Below, one piece after another: positions 9,929 through 21,557 of a stretch of DNA of 64,000 nt; the stretch's first letter is position 1; each line of letters opens with the position of its first letter. Made by a program: the position numbers and the translations under genes. The notes beneath the pieces are model-generated. The model made no database searches and was not told the origin of the DNA. It saw only the letters and a program-made list of their open reading frames with translations. Source of the stretch: Cydia pomonella (Eukaryota; Arthropoda; Insecta; Lepidoptera; Tortricidae); the NCBI RefSeq assembly GCF_033807575.1, contig NC_084730.1, positions 4,199,986-4,263,985 on the forward strand, written 5' to 3'.

Positions 9929-12900
9929 ATGAGTAGTACTGTAAAAATTGATCAACTCAACGAGAGTAATTATGAAACATGGAAGATCCAAGTTGAAGCA
10001 GTGTTAATACAAAACGACGCCTGGGGATACGTTAATGGGAGTATCAAGAAACCAGCTGAGGTAGCCGAAGCAGCAAAATGGGAAATTGGCGATTCTAAAG
10101 CTAAGTCTGACCTAATTTTATCCATAACCCCGAGCGAATTACGACATTTGAGAGGTTGTAAGACATCGCGTGACGTATGGTTAAAGTTACAGAACATTCA
10201 TGCTTCCAAGGGACCTGCGAAAAAGGCTACGCTATTAAAAGAGTTGTTACTGCGTAAATTGGATGAAGGTGGTGACTTAAGAGAACATGTCATGCGATTT
10301 TTCGATGTAGTAAGCCAATTAGCGGACATGGATATTGAAATGCATGATGATTTGATCTCTATAATGCTTCTGTATAGTTTGCCGTCCAGTTTTGATAATT
10401 TTAGATGTGCCATAGAATCTCGAGATGCATTGCCAAAACCAGACGCATTGAAAATTAAGATATTAGAAGAGGAACATTCCAGAAATGTTAAAGAAAGTGT
10501 AGATAAGGCACTTCTTGTAAAAGGAAAGAGATCTTCTAAGTCTAAGAAACAAATAGAGCACCGTCAACACGCATATGATGCCCCTGAGCAGGCTAATTCG
10601 AAAATTAAGTATAAATGTTTCAAATGTCACCAGCATGGACATAAAGCCTCTGAATGTACACAGAAGATGAAAGTACAACGTAATGATAGTGCAAAGTATG
10701 TGTCGAACTTAAATGAATTACCAGTTGATTCCAATTTTGTAACATTCAATTGTGTTTCAGATGTTAATGCTGTTTGCAACGAGAATGGAAATTGGATCAT
10801 CGACAGTGGGTGTACGTCACATTTGTGCAACGATACAGATAAATTTGGTACTACATTACTACCGTTGCCCGGTAAGCTAAATTTAGCGACAAATTCGAGC
10901 ACAAACGTACAAGGTAAGGGGACAGTAAGATTTTCTTCATGTAATAATGGTTCTAAAACTGAAGTGCAACTGCCAAATACTCTATTTGTTCCTGATTTGC
11001 GATGTAACCTAATTTCAGTAGCTAAAATTACTGATCAAGGGTATAGCGTTACGTTCAAGAAAAACATAGCTAGTGTTCAAGATAGCTATGGTAACACTAA
11101 ACTTGTCGCGAATCGTAAAGGTAATCTATATTACGTCGAGGAACATTGTGATGGAGTGTCAGCGATTTCTGAGCGAAAGGTTGACGTATGGTCGTGGCAT
11201 GAGTATTTAGGTCACTTAAATGCGAAAGATCTTGTCCGAGTCTTAAACAAATCTGGCATGAACTTAAAGATGACAGATGTAGCCGAGTTGTACGATTGTG
11301 ATATTTGTGCGAAAGGAAAAATGAGTAGGTTGCCTTTTTCTAGATCGAGTGGGCCATGCGATGAAAAGTTGAGAATCATACATTCTGACCTCGTAGGACC
11401 CATGCGGCATACGTCAATAAATGGAGCGAAATATTTCGTAACCTTTATCGACGATCATACGAGATGGTGTGAAGTATATTTTCTTAGCAAGAAAAGTGAA
11501 GTCTTCACTACATTCAAGGTATATAAAAATCACGTAGAGAATCTATTCAGACGTAAAATAACTTATCTCCATACAGATAACGGAGGCGAATACTGTAATC
11601 GGGATTTCGACGAGTTCCTGAAGAAAGAAGGAATAGCAAGAAGATTTACAATTCCTGGAGTACCCCAGCAGAACTCGGTCGCGGAAAGAAAAAAACAGGA
11701 CCTTGTTAGAAATGGCGAGATGTATGCTGATTTCGTCAGGACTTTCTCCGGGTTTCTGGGCAGATGCTGTAGCAACAGCTTGCCATGTAAGAAATCGTTG
11801 TCCGACCAGAAGTCTTGAAGGTGAAATACCTTTTGAGAAATGGTTTGAACGGCCTGTCAAGTTAGACTACTTACACAAGTTTGGATCTAAGGTACACGTC
11901 TTGGACAAGTCAACCGGGAAAGATAAGTTCGCACCAAGAAGCCTGGAAGGAATCTTTGTAGGCTATCCTAGAGATCGCAAGGGTTACAGAGTATGGATGC
12001 CAAAACAACGACAAGTTATCATGTCAAGAGATGTGAAATTTCACGAAGCAAAAAGTGAAGGTAAAGAAAACGTGAACCTGAAGATTGACCCCTTTGAAAT
12101 CGACTTGGGAGAATCGATAAATGTTCAAAATCAACCTGTATCGGTAGATGTAGAGTTCCATCCGACTCAAACTAGTGAAAATCCGGTAATACATATCTCC
12201 AATCACGAGGATGAGTGCATCGAGTCATCGAGTAGTCGTGATACAGAACCTGAAGGAGGAGATGATGTTCCCGTTGAAACCCGCCAAATGACAGACGATC
12301 CATATATTGTCATGGAACCATCTCAACACGATCATCATCAAGACGATGTTCATGTTGATGGGGGGAGGATAGTAAAGAGAGGTCCAGGGCGACCACGACT
12401 GGAGCGAGGTCATGTTGGGCGTCCACGGAAGATATACAACATGGTTGATGTAGAGCCACAGGTTTCCACGGAAGAAGGCGTTGAGTCGACTGGAGAGTAT
12501 GCAGACTGTATGGATTTCGTTGGAGTCGCCGAAATAACTCTAAAGGAGGCCTTATCCGGTAACGAACGAAAAGGATGGAAAGACGCAATAATTTCAGAAG
12601 TTCAAAGTTTAATCAAAAACGATACTTTCGATGTTGTCAAGAAACCTATGGGTCGAAATGTTGTTGGTTGCCGATATATATTAACAAAGAAGTTGAATAT
12701 CGATAGAACTGAGAAGAAGAAAGCCAGACTAGTGGCAAAAGGTTTTAGCCAACGTTACGGCATCGATTATCAGAAAACTTTTGCGCCAGTCGCTAGGCTT
12801 GACTCGATAAGACTATTAGTTGCACTTGCAGTGGAGCTGGATCTTAAAATTCATCAGTTGGACATTAATACGGCATATTTAAATGGATTATTAGAAGAGG

Positions 12901-14141
12901 AGATATATATGAAGGTGCCAGATCTCCTAGATGAATGTTTGCAAGATCTAACACGATTGGAGCAGCCAGGTTCACTTATACATGAAAGAGTTAGCAAGAT
13001 GTTATGTGACCTGAGGTCTGGAGGTAGTGTGTGCAGGCTCAAAAGATCGCTGTACGGGCTTAAACAAGCTGGTCGACAATGGAACATCAGACTGGACGAG
13101 CAGCTGAAGTCCATGGGATTACAAGCATCTTTAAATGAGCCTTGTCTTTATTTTAAAAATATAGTTTCGCAAACTAAACTCTTTGTATTAGTTTACGTGG
13201 ATGACATTCTCGTCGCTTCGCAAAGAGGTGAATGCATCGAAGATTTCAAAAAGGAACTGGCCACTAAGTTTGAATTGAAAGATTATGGCATTGTGAAATA
13301 TATGTTAGGCATAGAGTTTGACAGATGTGACAAAAGCATGAAATTGTCACAAGAAAAATACATTGATGATTTATTAATCAAATTTAATATGGATAAAAGT
13401 AAACCAATATCTACGCCTATGGAAGTTAAGCAAAAGATTGAAAAATCTGTAAATAAGTGCAGTGACAGTGAACAGTATCCATATCGTGAGATTATAGGTT
13501 CACTGATGTATCTCTCTACGGGAACAAGACCTGATATTACGAATACCGTGGCTGTATTGAGTCAATTCTTGGATTGCCCTAATGAGGAATGTTGGAATGC
13601 TGCAAAGCGTGTGCTGCGATACCTAAAGCATACAAAACAATATGGACTTGTTTACAAAAAGACAGGTAAATCTTTGCATGGTTACTCGGATGCTGATTGG
13701 GGAGGATGTTTGATAGATAGGCGTTCTTATTCCGGTTATGTTTTCATGTTAGGAGGTGGATGTGTGTCGTGGAAGTCGCAGAAGCAGAAATGTGTCAGCA
13801 CCTCAAGCTGTCAATCAGAGTATGTAAGTCTAGCCTCATCAATGAAGGAAGCTATCTACTTGAACAGCTTACTTACTGAAGTTGGGTTACGTAAGTTTGC
13901 ACCATTATCTTTACATGTAGATAATCAGGGGGCGATTTGCCTTGCGAACGATCCAATGTTTCATTCTCGGAGTAAGCACATTGACATAAGGTACCACTTT
14001 GTACGAAGTGTATTAAAGGACAATAAGAGTATTGAGTTAAAGTACTTACCGACCGACTCAATGCTCGCCGACATATTAACGAAGGCTCTGCCTAGAGAAA
14101 AGCACTATATGTGCATGCGCGGTTTGGGCATTGCTTGTTAA
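9929..14141 (+). pseudogene. Copia gag-pol polyprotein with one frameshift
   Basis: Frame 1 (9,929-11,818) encodes Gag with a CCHC knuckle (CFKCHQHGHKASEC), an aspartic protease (DSG) and integrase with its HHCC zinc site and DDE-region motifs (HSDLVGP, HTDNGGEYC). Frame 2 (effective from about 11,690 to 14,141) gives the rest of integrase, copia-type reverse transcriptase (FAPVARLDSIR, LDINTAYLNG, YVDDILVAS) and RNase H (SDADWGG, SSCQSEY, HIDIRYHFVR). The switch occurs at an A-rich run near 11,687-11,696, consistent with one inserted base. No other stop interrupts the protein. The element is young and probably inactive as read, unless the extra A is a sequencing error. Confidence 0.93.
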
Positions 14142-14242
14142 TTGTTTATTTTTTTATAGTTGTTCTTTGATATCACTTTGATTTGTTTTTATATGTTTTA
14201 TTTGTGTTACCGTTTATTTTGAATATGCACATTAAGGGGGCG

Positions 14243-14296
14243 TATTGAAATATTATGTTAATGTGATATTTGTAGAATCTGGTTACGCCTATTTTA
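14243..14296 (+). repeat. Copia 3' LTR, first 54 bp
   Basis: Identical to 9,601-9,654 and then stops abruptly. The last four bases, TTTA (14,293-14,296), are repeated at the other junction. Confidence 0.95.
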
Positions 14297-15069
14297 CAAG
14301 GAAAGCTTTTGATGTCGAAATTTAAAAGAAGGTGTATGAAATTTCACGTTTATTTGAACCAACCTTAAAATTTTTGAAAAATTACGTCCCGTTTGTCGAT
14401 AGAAATTGACTTAATTTGTTTGTTTATACAACACTATGTCATGGTATTTGTTTGAAGTAAAGTAATGCTCATTTTGCAGACGATAACTTCTTTACAGTGT
14501 GTTATTTTAATTGTTTTCAGCTCTATTGCATAGCGAATTGTCAACAGATTACGTAAGATCCTCCACGAAACAAGATAAGTACTCATCTAGTTAAAACGAG
14601 TTCTTTTCATAGAACGCTATCTATATATACTTTGTCGCATATCTAATCATTAATTACCTATCGCGTGGAATGCTCAACGCCACGCTGTCTGCGGCGCGGT
14701 TACTAATGACTTAGAATTGTATTCATTTAGTGATAGTTAGTCGAAATGATTGTCTTATGCAAATGAGTCACCATTTACATCACTATAGCTGCAACCTACT
14801 TTGAACGAGTTGGAAATACTACAGTGAAACGTTGTAATATGTGAGTAGTAAGTTATCATTTTTGGACAGCCAACCAAAGGAGCTCTTGCAAAGATTCTTA
14901 TGCTACGGTTTTTTGCAGAGTCATATCTTGATGGGTTGATATTTATTGAAGGTAGACGGAATGAATTTATTCTGAGTCAACAGCTATCGAAATATTTATT
15001 TATCAATGTACAAATAGTTTAGAGCTAAATTACAAATGCGCTGTATTTGTCAGCAATAGAAATTTCAAT
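14297..15069. other. Left end of the island, non-coding
   Basis: Contains the left inverted repeat. A TATA-like TATATATACTTTG lies near 14,622-14,635, with no ORF placed behind it. The short ORFs here show no coding signature that I can support. Confidence 0.5.
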
Positions 15070-15437
15070 TTACATTCTGTTACAGTAGACGCAAGTTACA
15101 AAAATAGACAAGTATCGTTTGGGGTCTGGCTTTTCAGAAAAATCAGAGACTTTCTTTAACCATGACTGGTTATGGTAGTTTTCCATACGAACTGCGACAC
15201 CATTAGCATTCAATTCCAAGTCTTCAGTTTTGCCGTAGGTGCGGTAGTATTGAGAATGGCACCTCCATACCATACATTCCAAGTCTCGATACACCTGCCA
15301 CTCACGAGGAACCAAGTAGACAGTCTTGTGCTCTCGGACACTGAAAAACAAAGACTTTTACTTCTAGAAGGCATTTAGGATACTATCAGTCGAATGGTTA
15401 GCTGTACTTACAATTTTTGACAGGCACGACAGGGCAT
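15070..15437 (-). CDS. Island gene 1: small two-exon protein, paralogue of 20,553-20,822
   Basis: The family is not recognised. Proposed exon 1 is 15,437-15,412, starting at an ATG within MPCRACQ. The intron is 15,411-15,341 (gtaagt...tttttcag) and exon 2 runs from 15,340 to 15,070, about 98 residues in all. The exon 2 frame has no ATG of its own before the conserved part, which is why the upstream exon is needed, and the splice keeps phase. A TATA box (TATAAA on the minus strand, about 15,558-15,565) lies upstream. The body has a YLVPREW motif, a SWLKK motif and a C-terminal CVYC. The paralogue has FLPMEW, PWLKK and CIIC in the same order. No signal peptide or membrane segment is visible. 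Confidence 0.6.
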
Positions 15438-15803
15438 CTTTGATTAGAAATGTTTATGAAGATCTGACTTGATATTAGGCACCAGAATGAGGTTCGTATC
15501 TCTCTCAATCAGTAAAGGAACTCTTCACTTGGGAGCTTGAATCGGTGTTTATAAACAGGCCGGGCTACTTACGTTCAATGATTGAAAATTAATGGGGTCA
15601 TGAAGAGTTGATGCATGAAGAGTTGAAGCATGAAGAGTCATGCTCGAGTTGAAACAATAAATTTATTGGTGCCAATTGGCACTGCGTTGTTATTCATGTT
15701 ACATTCTTTATTGAAGTGGTATACGCACTTCTGGACAAATCATCTGGAATTTCAAGTATCACTCGACACCATTGATGTTCAATTGGAAATAATTACCGGA
15801 GGG

Positions 15804-15989
15804 TATATATCTCACTGCAAGTGTCAAATTGTCAATCATTCACGACCAACGTTCGAGATTGATGTATTGCACATAATTGTTCTCTGCCCTCAATTCGCTG
15901 ACAAGGTAAATTCAATTCTAATGTTCCGTAGTTTGCCATGTAGGATTTATTCGAGTCTTTCTGATAATAAATAATGTTTTTACTTGCAG
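15804..15989 (+). promoter_or_regulatory. TATA box and 5'-UTR intron of island gene 2
   Basis: TATATAT at 15,804-15,810 is followed by a plausible untranslated exon, then an intron at 15,906-15,989 (gtaaat...ttgcag). The same TATATATCTC context occurs upstream of the related gene at 18,169 (near 17,937-17,945). Confidence 0.5.
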
Positions 15990-16049
15990 ATTTTCTATCA
16001 CTTGAAGAGGGAAGAAACCCGTTCCAGCATTTTTGAGTAGAAACACCTA

Positions 16050-16487
16050 ATGGCTGATCGCAAAGCATCTGGTAGTTCAGAGAGATCGAAAGAGGTTTCT
16101 GAGAACGCAGTTTTTAGATTTATTCGACGCCTCAGCCCCACCAAAAGGTATTACAGTAGTTTAATGCCCTCAGCAAGCTCTAGTTCTTCTACCCTGAGTG
16201 CTTCGTCTGCTACAAAGCAAGACGCTTTAGCAAAGGATTCATCGACCAAGAAGTTCAAGCCTTTTGAAGATCCCAATATGTCTTTCAATGTGAAGTCAAA
16301 GTCTAACTCAACGAGCAAAAGTAGTCTTGCCCTACCGTCTCCTTGGATTACTCCAACTCAATCAAACCAATCGCTGAACAAAGAACCATCTGTGGAACTT
16401 AAATTTCTCAGCGAGTTACATTCAAGCTTTGGCAACGCTACTAAACTTCTTGAAAAATACATATCTCTGCGAGATCATAAAAAGTAG
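16050..16487 (+). CDS. Island gene 2: Ser-rich small protein, family member 1
   Basis: 145 residues, with the start ATG in an uninterrupted frame after a 5'-UTR acceptor at 15,989. The N-terminus is basic and begins MADRK, followed by FRFIRRLSPTKRYY. The middle is rich in Ser (residues about 37-110) and likely disordered. The C-terminal 30 residues look helical and amphipathic (LHSSFGNATKLLEKYISL). The N-terminus matches gene 14 (MADRK...SKEVS versus SDKEVS, then STKR-like). The C-terminus matches gene 5 (LHSTLNEATNIVGEFLLL). It has no signal peptide, so an intracellular product is likely. The function is unknown. Ser-rich paralogue families are common in polydnavirus circles, but I cannot place this one. 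Confidence 0.7.
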   Translation: MADRKASGSSERSKEVSENAVFRFIRRLSPTKRYYSSLMPSASSSSSTLSASSATKQDALAKDSSTKKFKPFEDPNMSFNVKSKSNSTSKSSLALPSPWITPTQSNQSLNKEPSVELKFLSELHSSFGNATKLLEKYISLRDHKK

Positions 16488-16658
16488 GCTGTTCAATGAT
16501 TTAAATCGTCATATGCTTCCTACTTTAGCGAGAAAATATTGCTCATAATTGACATGAGTGGAACATTTGACCCGAATGTAATACTACGACGATGTGCCAC
16601 GCATCCAATTGAAAGCAGTGACAAAATTATTTCATATGCATGCGCATTGTTTTTTTCA

Positions 16659-16937
16659 CTATTTAGAGTTAAGAAAATTCCAAAATGATCCAAATCCTTT
16701 GAAATTGACCAAATCATTATAAATTCCATGGTCAATGCAGAAACGTATCAAACTGGTAGAAGCAAATTCTTCTGGAGTGTTTCCAAGAAATAGGAAGCTT
16801 ACACCCCGTTTAAATTTTTGCCAGTCGCGAGCAATGTTGTAAATCCTGGCCAGAAAATAAAAAAACTTTGATTCTATTGATATTGTTGTTTGTTTTTCAT
16901 GAAACATATGTTGCAACACCCAGTGCAATGTTATCAT
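16659..16937 (-). CDS. Island gene 3: hypothetical protein or terminal exon
   Basis: The open frame runs from an ATG at 16,937 to a stop at 16,659 (92 residues). The part from about 16,847 on looks most like real coding sequence. It includes LGNTPEEFASTSLIRFCIDHGIYNDL, and its composition and codon use suit a folded domain. A strong acceptor (tattttctggccag) sits just before that part. The true gene may therefore start in an upstream exon, possibly near 17,210-17,300, where a gtaag donor occurs, although I could not make the phases agree. No family is recognised. Confidence 0.4.
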   Translation of the reverse strand: MITLHWVLQHMFHEKQTTISIESKFFYFLARIYNIARDWQKFKRGVSFLFLGNTPEEFASTSLIRFCIDHGIYNDLVNFKGFGSFWNFLNSK

Positions 16938-17382
16938 AATAATGTATTTAAGTTGGTAATTGAGAAGTCATCCACCACAATAATATTTAAAAGTTGAATG
17001 CATTCATTATTGTCTATTCTTTGTCATAAAAAACGAAAACAGGAAATTTTAGACAAAAAACAATAACAAACATTGAACTTCAGAGGTAAATGACATTCGG
17101 CTAACATTGACTGTGAATGCGCAATCATGACACGGTCAAAAATAGCGGCCCACATGTTTCGCATTCGAAGTCATCGTACTGAAATATCTCGTTAGATAAT
17201 ACGAGTCTTACGCTATGGCAAACAAAGTCGAGTTTGCGATAAGCGGTATCCATGACCTATCGCATTAAATAGTATTTGTGGCAGGACAAACAAACATTAG
17301 AATTTCGATGGAAAGTAACTGAACTTTTTAGTTAGTTTTGGTTGCGCTCATGTGTCACACGGATTAGGCAAAATACTTCGGG

Positions 17383-17610
17383 ATGAGCGAACCATTAGCC
17401 AGAACCATATCAAAGGTCCGATCTTGACACATCTGGGCTGCTTCATCTCCAAGAACCTAATCTCTCTGATGATGTCAAGGAAGCTATCCGTGACACATAT
17501 TCTGAGATTAGTCAACCAAACTCCTGTTGCTATGGTGAGTTGGCACTTCACTGACAGCCAGACTTTTAGTTAGGTGATTGCAGATAACTTAGCGTCAAGT
17601 TAACGATAAA
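17383..17610 (+). pseudogene. Island gene 4: possible decayed coding remnant
   Basis: From about 17,402 to 17,534 one frame reads like protein (LLHLQEPNLSDDVKEAIRD, then SEISQPNSCC) and ends at a donor-like TATG|gtgagt at 17,535. This frame has no ATG. The nearby ATG (17,383) is in another frame, and a stop lies just upstream. It is either an exon whose partner I cannot find or a frameshifted relic. Confidence 0.3.
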
Positions 17611-18168
17611 TGCTCATATGCAAGTTGATAATAATCTAGTTCCAATCACATTATGACGTGATTTAGCTATCTCTAGTGACCACGTTATCGCGCTTACCGA
17701 CAAAAACAAAGTCACCCCTGTAGGTTATATTTAAGATACAGTATCAACGGTGCATAGTCGAAGATGATAATGCGCTTCCAACTTATTGCAATGTCGAAAG
17801 TACTAGTAAGTCTGTTGGTATCATCACCCGGGTCCTGTAATTGAAATGATTTCCACAAACTAATAGTCAAGGACTATAGCAATTGTGAAACTCTCAAATG
17901 GTACTCGACCCTATTCAAGTCCAATTGGGCATCAGTATATATCTCGTCGAAGTATCATAGTTCTAATCAGTCTTCAAGCAATCATCAAACCGAATGGAGA
18001 TATTATATCCTTTCGAAAGTCTCGTAGAACAAAGTTGAGAAAGCTTGAGGTGCAAAAGTATTCTTTGTCTCTATATAATCCAGGTAATAGTTATTTATGA
18101 CTAATTTGTTATCCACAGGTATTGAAGAATAAGGGAACCAAAGCTCTGACAATATTGAACAAGAAAAT

Positions 18169-18540
18169 ATGGAGTCTGACCAATCAAAAAGCAAAAAGAA
18201 TGTCGTCTTCAAGCTTTTCAACAGGCTTGGTTCATTCAAAAAACACAGTGAATCGAACAATTCAAGTACTTACACTTTTGAAGAACAAGAGTCTCCAAAA
18301 GAAGAGTCAGAGCAAACAACCCAAGTCAAAATTTCTTATGCACCAGTTGCTCAACCCAGTTTGTCACGGGAGTCTTATTATGCCGTCCCAAAAACTTTTC
18401 CTCTAGCGTCGATAGATGTCCCACCAGACCAGAGTTTGCTGGCTAAACAGCACAGTATATTACGTAGATTGCACTCGACTCTAAATGAGGCAACTAACAT
18501 TGTTGGAGAGTTCCTACTTCTGTACAAGCATGACGAATAG
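18169..18540 (+). CDS. Island gene 5: small basic/Ser protein, family member 2
   Basis: 123 residues. The ATG is preceded by AAGAAAAT, and a possible 3' splice site (ccacag) lies at 18,118. The N-terminus has VVFKLFNRLGSFKK, aligned with VFRFIRRLSPTKR of gene 2. The C-terminus has LRRLHSTLNEATNIVGEFLLLYKH, aligned with LSELHSSFGNATKLLEKYISLRDH. The middle is acidic and polar (EEQESPKEESEQ) and likely disordered. TATATATCTC at about 17,937-17,945 resembles the promoter of gene 2. The function is unknown, and it is an intracellular protein by appearance. Confidence 0.65.
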   Translation: MESDQSKSKKNVVFKLFNRLGSFKKHSESNNSSTYTFEEQESPKEESEQTTQVKISYAPVAQPSLSRESYYAVPKTFPLASIDVPPDQSLLAKQHSILRRLHSTLNEATNIVGEFLLLYKHDE

Positions 18541-19025
18541 TATGCTAATTCGTCATAATTTATGATAATGTTACAAGTTATTAGTGTAATTGTTTACTAA
18601 CAAAGATAAATAAGTGTAAAAATAACTTTTAGTTTTGTTTACAAAGTGTGTACTCTGGACGGAAATAGATTGGTATAAGTGACTGGTGATAAGATCTGAT
18701 AGAGAGCAATGAACTGTATAACGTAAGCGGTGCGCTATTTGATTGTTCTAATGAATTCATATCTTTGATGATTACTATTGATCAATATGCCTTTTAAGAT
18801 CAAATCAAAGACAATTAAATCTACTTATTTTGATAGTGTATTAAGTGGTATTCAGTTGCACATGATTTTGAATTTAGTTAACAAAAGGAATGACGTAGAA
18901 ATTCTCTACATGAATAATATGCATGAACACCTATATAAATATCGAAGTATTTTCAATACTTACTCATTTCAGTTTTGTCATAATTGAGATCGCTGGGTAA
19001 AGTGGCTATTTTATTAAACCGATCA

Positions 19026-19519
19026 ATGTATCAAGAGATTTCAAACTACGAAGTCATCAGTGACTGTGAATCTGAATATGAAGAAGACTGGCCTGAACCT
19101 GAGAATCTTGATGGTGGATGGTTGACTGCAATGGACCCGATTTTCTTGTGCCTGGCTCCCCTTCATTTGGAAGAGTGTGTATGGCTATTCCGTACGGCTC
19201 CAACTCGTCAGCCAACGGATTCCAGAGGTCGCTCTATGACACTCTTGGAAGTGAGTATTGACAAGGACAAGATTAACTTGCTTTACACATTCTTATACTG
19301 ATTTCACACTATTGTTTCTAGTTCTACATCCACATGGAACTTACGGACCTGCTTAACAAATTGTGGCCTGCGCCGGAAAGAATCCATGACAAACTTTGCA
19401 TAATTTGGTCCCGCGTGAGCAAGCGCCGGAATCTTGTGAAAGAGAACTTGTTGAAAGACTCTTTTGAACCTGAGTTGGATTTGCTTTTCAATCGGAACCC
19501 AGATCTTTCACTGTCATGA
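19026..19519 (+). CDS. Island gene 6: acidic two-exon protein
   Basis: Exon 1 is 19,026-19,250, the intron is 19,251-19,321 (gtgagt...tttctag), and exon 2 is 19,322-19,519. Phase 0 is kept and the product is 140 residues. The N-terminal third is acidic (SDCESEYEEDWPEPE). Exon 2 has a helical region (MELTDLLNKLWPAPERIHDKL), then a basic stretch (RVSKRRN). There is no signal peptide. A TATA box (TATAAAT) lies at about 18,939-18,945, with an acceptor-like catttcag near 18,972. A poly(A) signal AATAAA is at about 19,746. I do not recognise the family. The cleanly spliced frame makes the gene itself likely. Confidence 0.65.
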
Positions 19520-20552
19520 GCAGTTTCAGTCCAAGGCGATGAGCGTAACGATTTTTTCCGAAATATCTTGGAGAAAAATTTCTTGTTTGAGTGTTTAAGA
19601 TGATATTAACCTAGTTACTTAACTCTTGTAAGTTAATATCTAATTTTTTGTCTAAGAAGTAAAATTGTAAACACTAACATAAAACTAAGATGGTCGTTGG
19701 TTTGAAACGTTACTTATAATTTATAATAATTCATAGATCTTACCTAATAAAACTCGAATTTCAATTGTATTGTTTTATTAAACTTACAATCCCATATCAT
19801 TAATAACACAACTAAGTATAAAGATGATAGATAATATAATAAACTATTTTCTTGTAGAGTTTTTTTTCGGAATTTTAATTTATTTCGCTAACCCTGATTA
19901 AACGAAATGATTAAAAGGGGCTAAACATGATTAGAAATGATTTAATTTTCAACATTTCAAATCATTTCAAATACTGCTCCTTATGGGAGTTAAGTCATTT
20001 CAAATCATGTTGTTTATTCAGGGAAACTAATGGAAGTAGTTATTGCTTTACTGTGGCAAATACAAAAGAGATAGTTTTGTTTAACGCCGTAAAAAAGAAG
20101 CAAGATGTCTTCACCAGTTAATAAATCAATTAACACAAAGTTAAATTATATAAATAATATTAAAAATTGTAACTTTTGTCATACATCTTTCCTCTAGTTT
20201 TAGCCGTCTGTTATGGCCTACGACAACATTGTATTTACTTGATTAAATAGTATCATTACTGATTACTTAAAACTGAAACAATAAACACTAATAGGTATAT
20301 AGTTAATGTGACCGCTGAGGCGCATCGCGGATATAAGGAGGTCGTCTGTATGACATTGTCGAGGTTATCAAGATAATAAAATGCTATTTGATTTACGATT
20401 TCCATTTCGATTAATTCTGTGCTCAGGCAGGGTTTTATTAACTATTCATACATAAACGCAGGATCGGCTGGGCCATGTGAAGGATCTGGAACAAAATGGA
20501 AGCTCGTCACATTCTTTCGTTATAGGAAACCTGAGCTGATTTGGAAATCTAC

Positions 20553-20822
20553 TCACCCTATCGAGCAAATTATGCACTCCATCCTCATTCCAAAGTACCC
20601 CTCATCAGGATGCGATTGCAGGTCATCAGGTTTCTTCAGCCATGGGTAGTAGCTATAGTAAACCAGCACGGCAGTGACATCTTGCAGCCGGATTGTCATT
20701 CCTTCCAAGCGACGACAGGATCTCCAGTGCTTGGTGGCTTCAGTTTTTATCAAAGTTTTCAGAAAGGGTTCTGAATAACCATTCCACTCCATCGGCAGGA
20801 AACATGAGTACTCAAAGTCCAT
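20553..20822 (-). CDS. Island gene 7: paralogue of island gene 1
   Basis: 89 residues from the ATG at 20,822 to the stop at 20,553. It shares with gene 1 the order FLPMEW / WLKK / Cxx(C), and both end within a few residues of the Cys pair. The promoter is well formed: TATAAA on the minus strand at 20,922-20,927 and an insect initiator TCAGT at about 20,887-20,891. An upstream ATG with a gtaaga donor (near 20,830-20,850) resembles the exon 1 layout of gene 1, so a second isoform or older structure is possible. The function is unknown. Confidence 0.55.
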   Translation of the reverse strand: MDFEYSCFLPMEWNGYSEPFLKTLIKTEATKHWRSCRRLEGMTIRLQDVTAVLVYYSYYPWLKKPDDLQSHPDEGYFGMRMECIICSIG

Positions 20823-21557
20823 TTCTTACCGCGGATTAAGTGAGAGCACATCAAACCCTAGTAATCGGGAGAAAGCAGCGATGCAGACTGATAATAAAAA
20901 CACTCGGTCTAAATGATCGTATTTATATAGGTGTATATAACATTAAAAGTACATTTGGAGGGTAAACTCCCACACGTATTACACCCACAGGTGTTTATAT
21001 ATTATGATATTGAGTTCTATAAACCACGTCTTCAAAATAAACTGCGGGAGTGACTTTAGAATGTATATTTCATATGGATTTCTAAAATATAATTCCATGG
21101 AAAGCTGCGTATACAATTAAGATGTAACTAGCATTAGACTATTCTTTAATCATTCGAACCAAATTTTGAATACTCCAGCTGCAATAAAAGCTGTGGGTTT
21201 ATTAATATCTGCCACATTCGAATGACTACTGTTCTTGACTCGACCGCTGATAATTTTGCTTAAATGCGAGCAGCTTAAAAATAGTTGAACAGTATATCTT
21301 CACCGTTGAAGCGCATTAACGTCTGCAATCATTCTTGCAAGTATTCTCGAAAACAACTACCGGTAAATTTCATTTTTTTTCGATCATATAAATCATTTGA
21401 GTGTATGACATAAAATATCACAAACTCTTAATGAAAACATTCTTTCTATTCAGCCTAGATTTCTTGTCACCATTCCCAAATTTCCATTTTTTATTTCTTC
21501 TGTCTATTTTCAGATTCTTCTCCTCGTCAAGTGGTCATCTAGAAAGAGCCCGAAATA

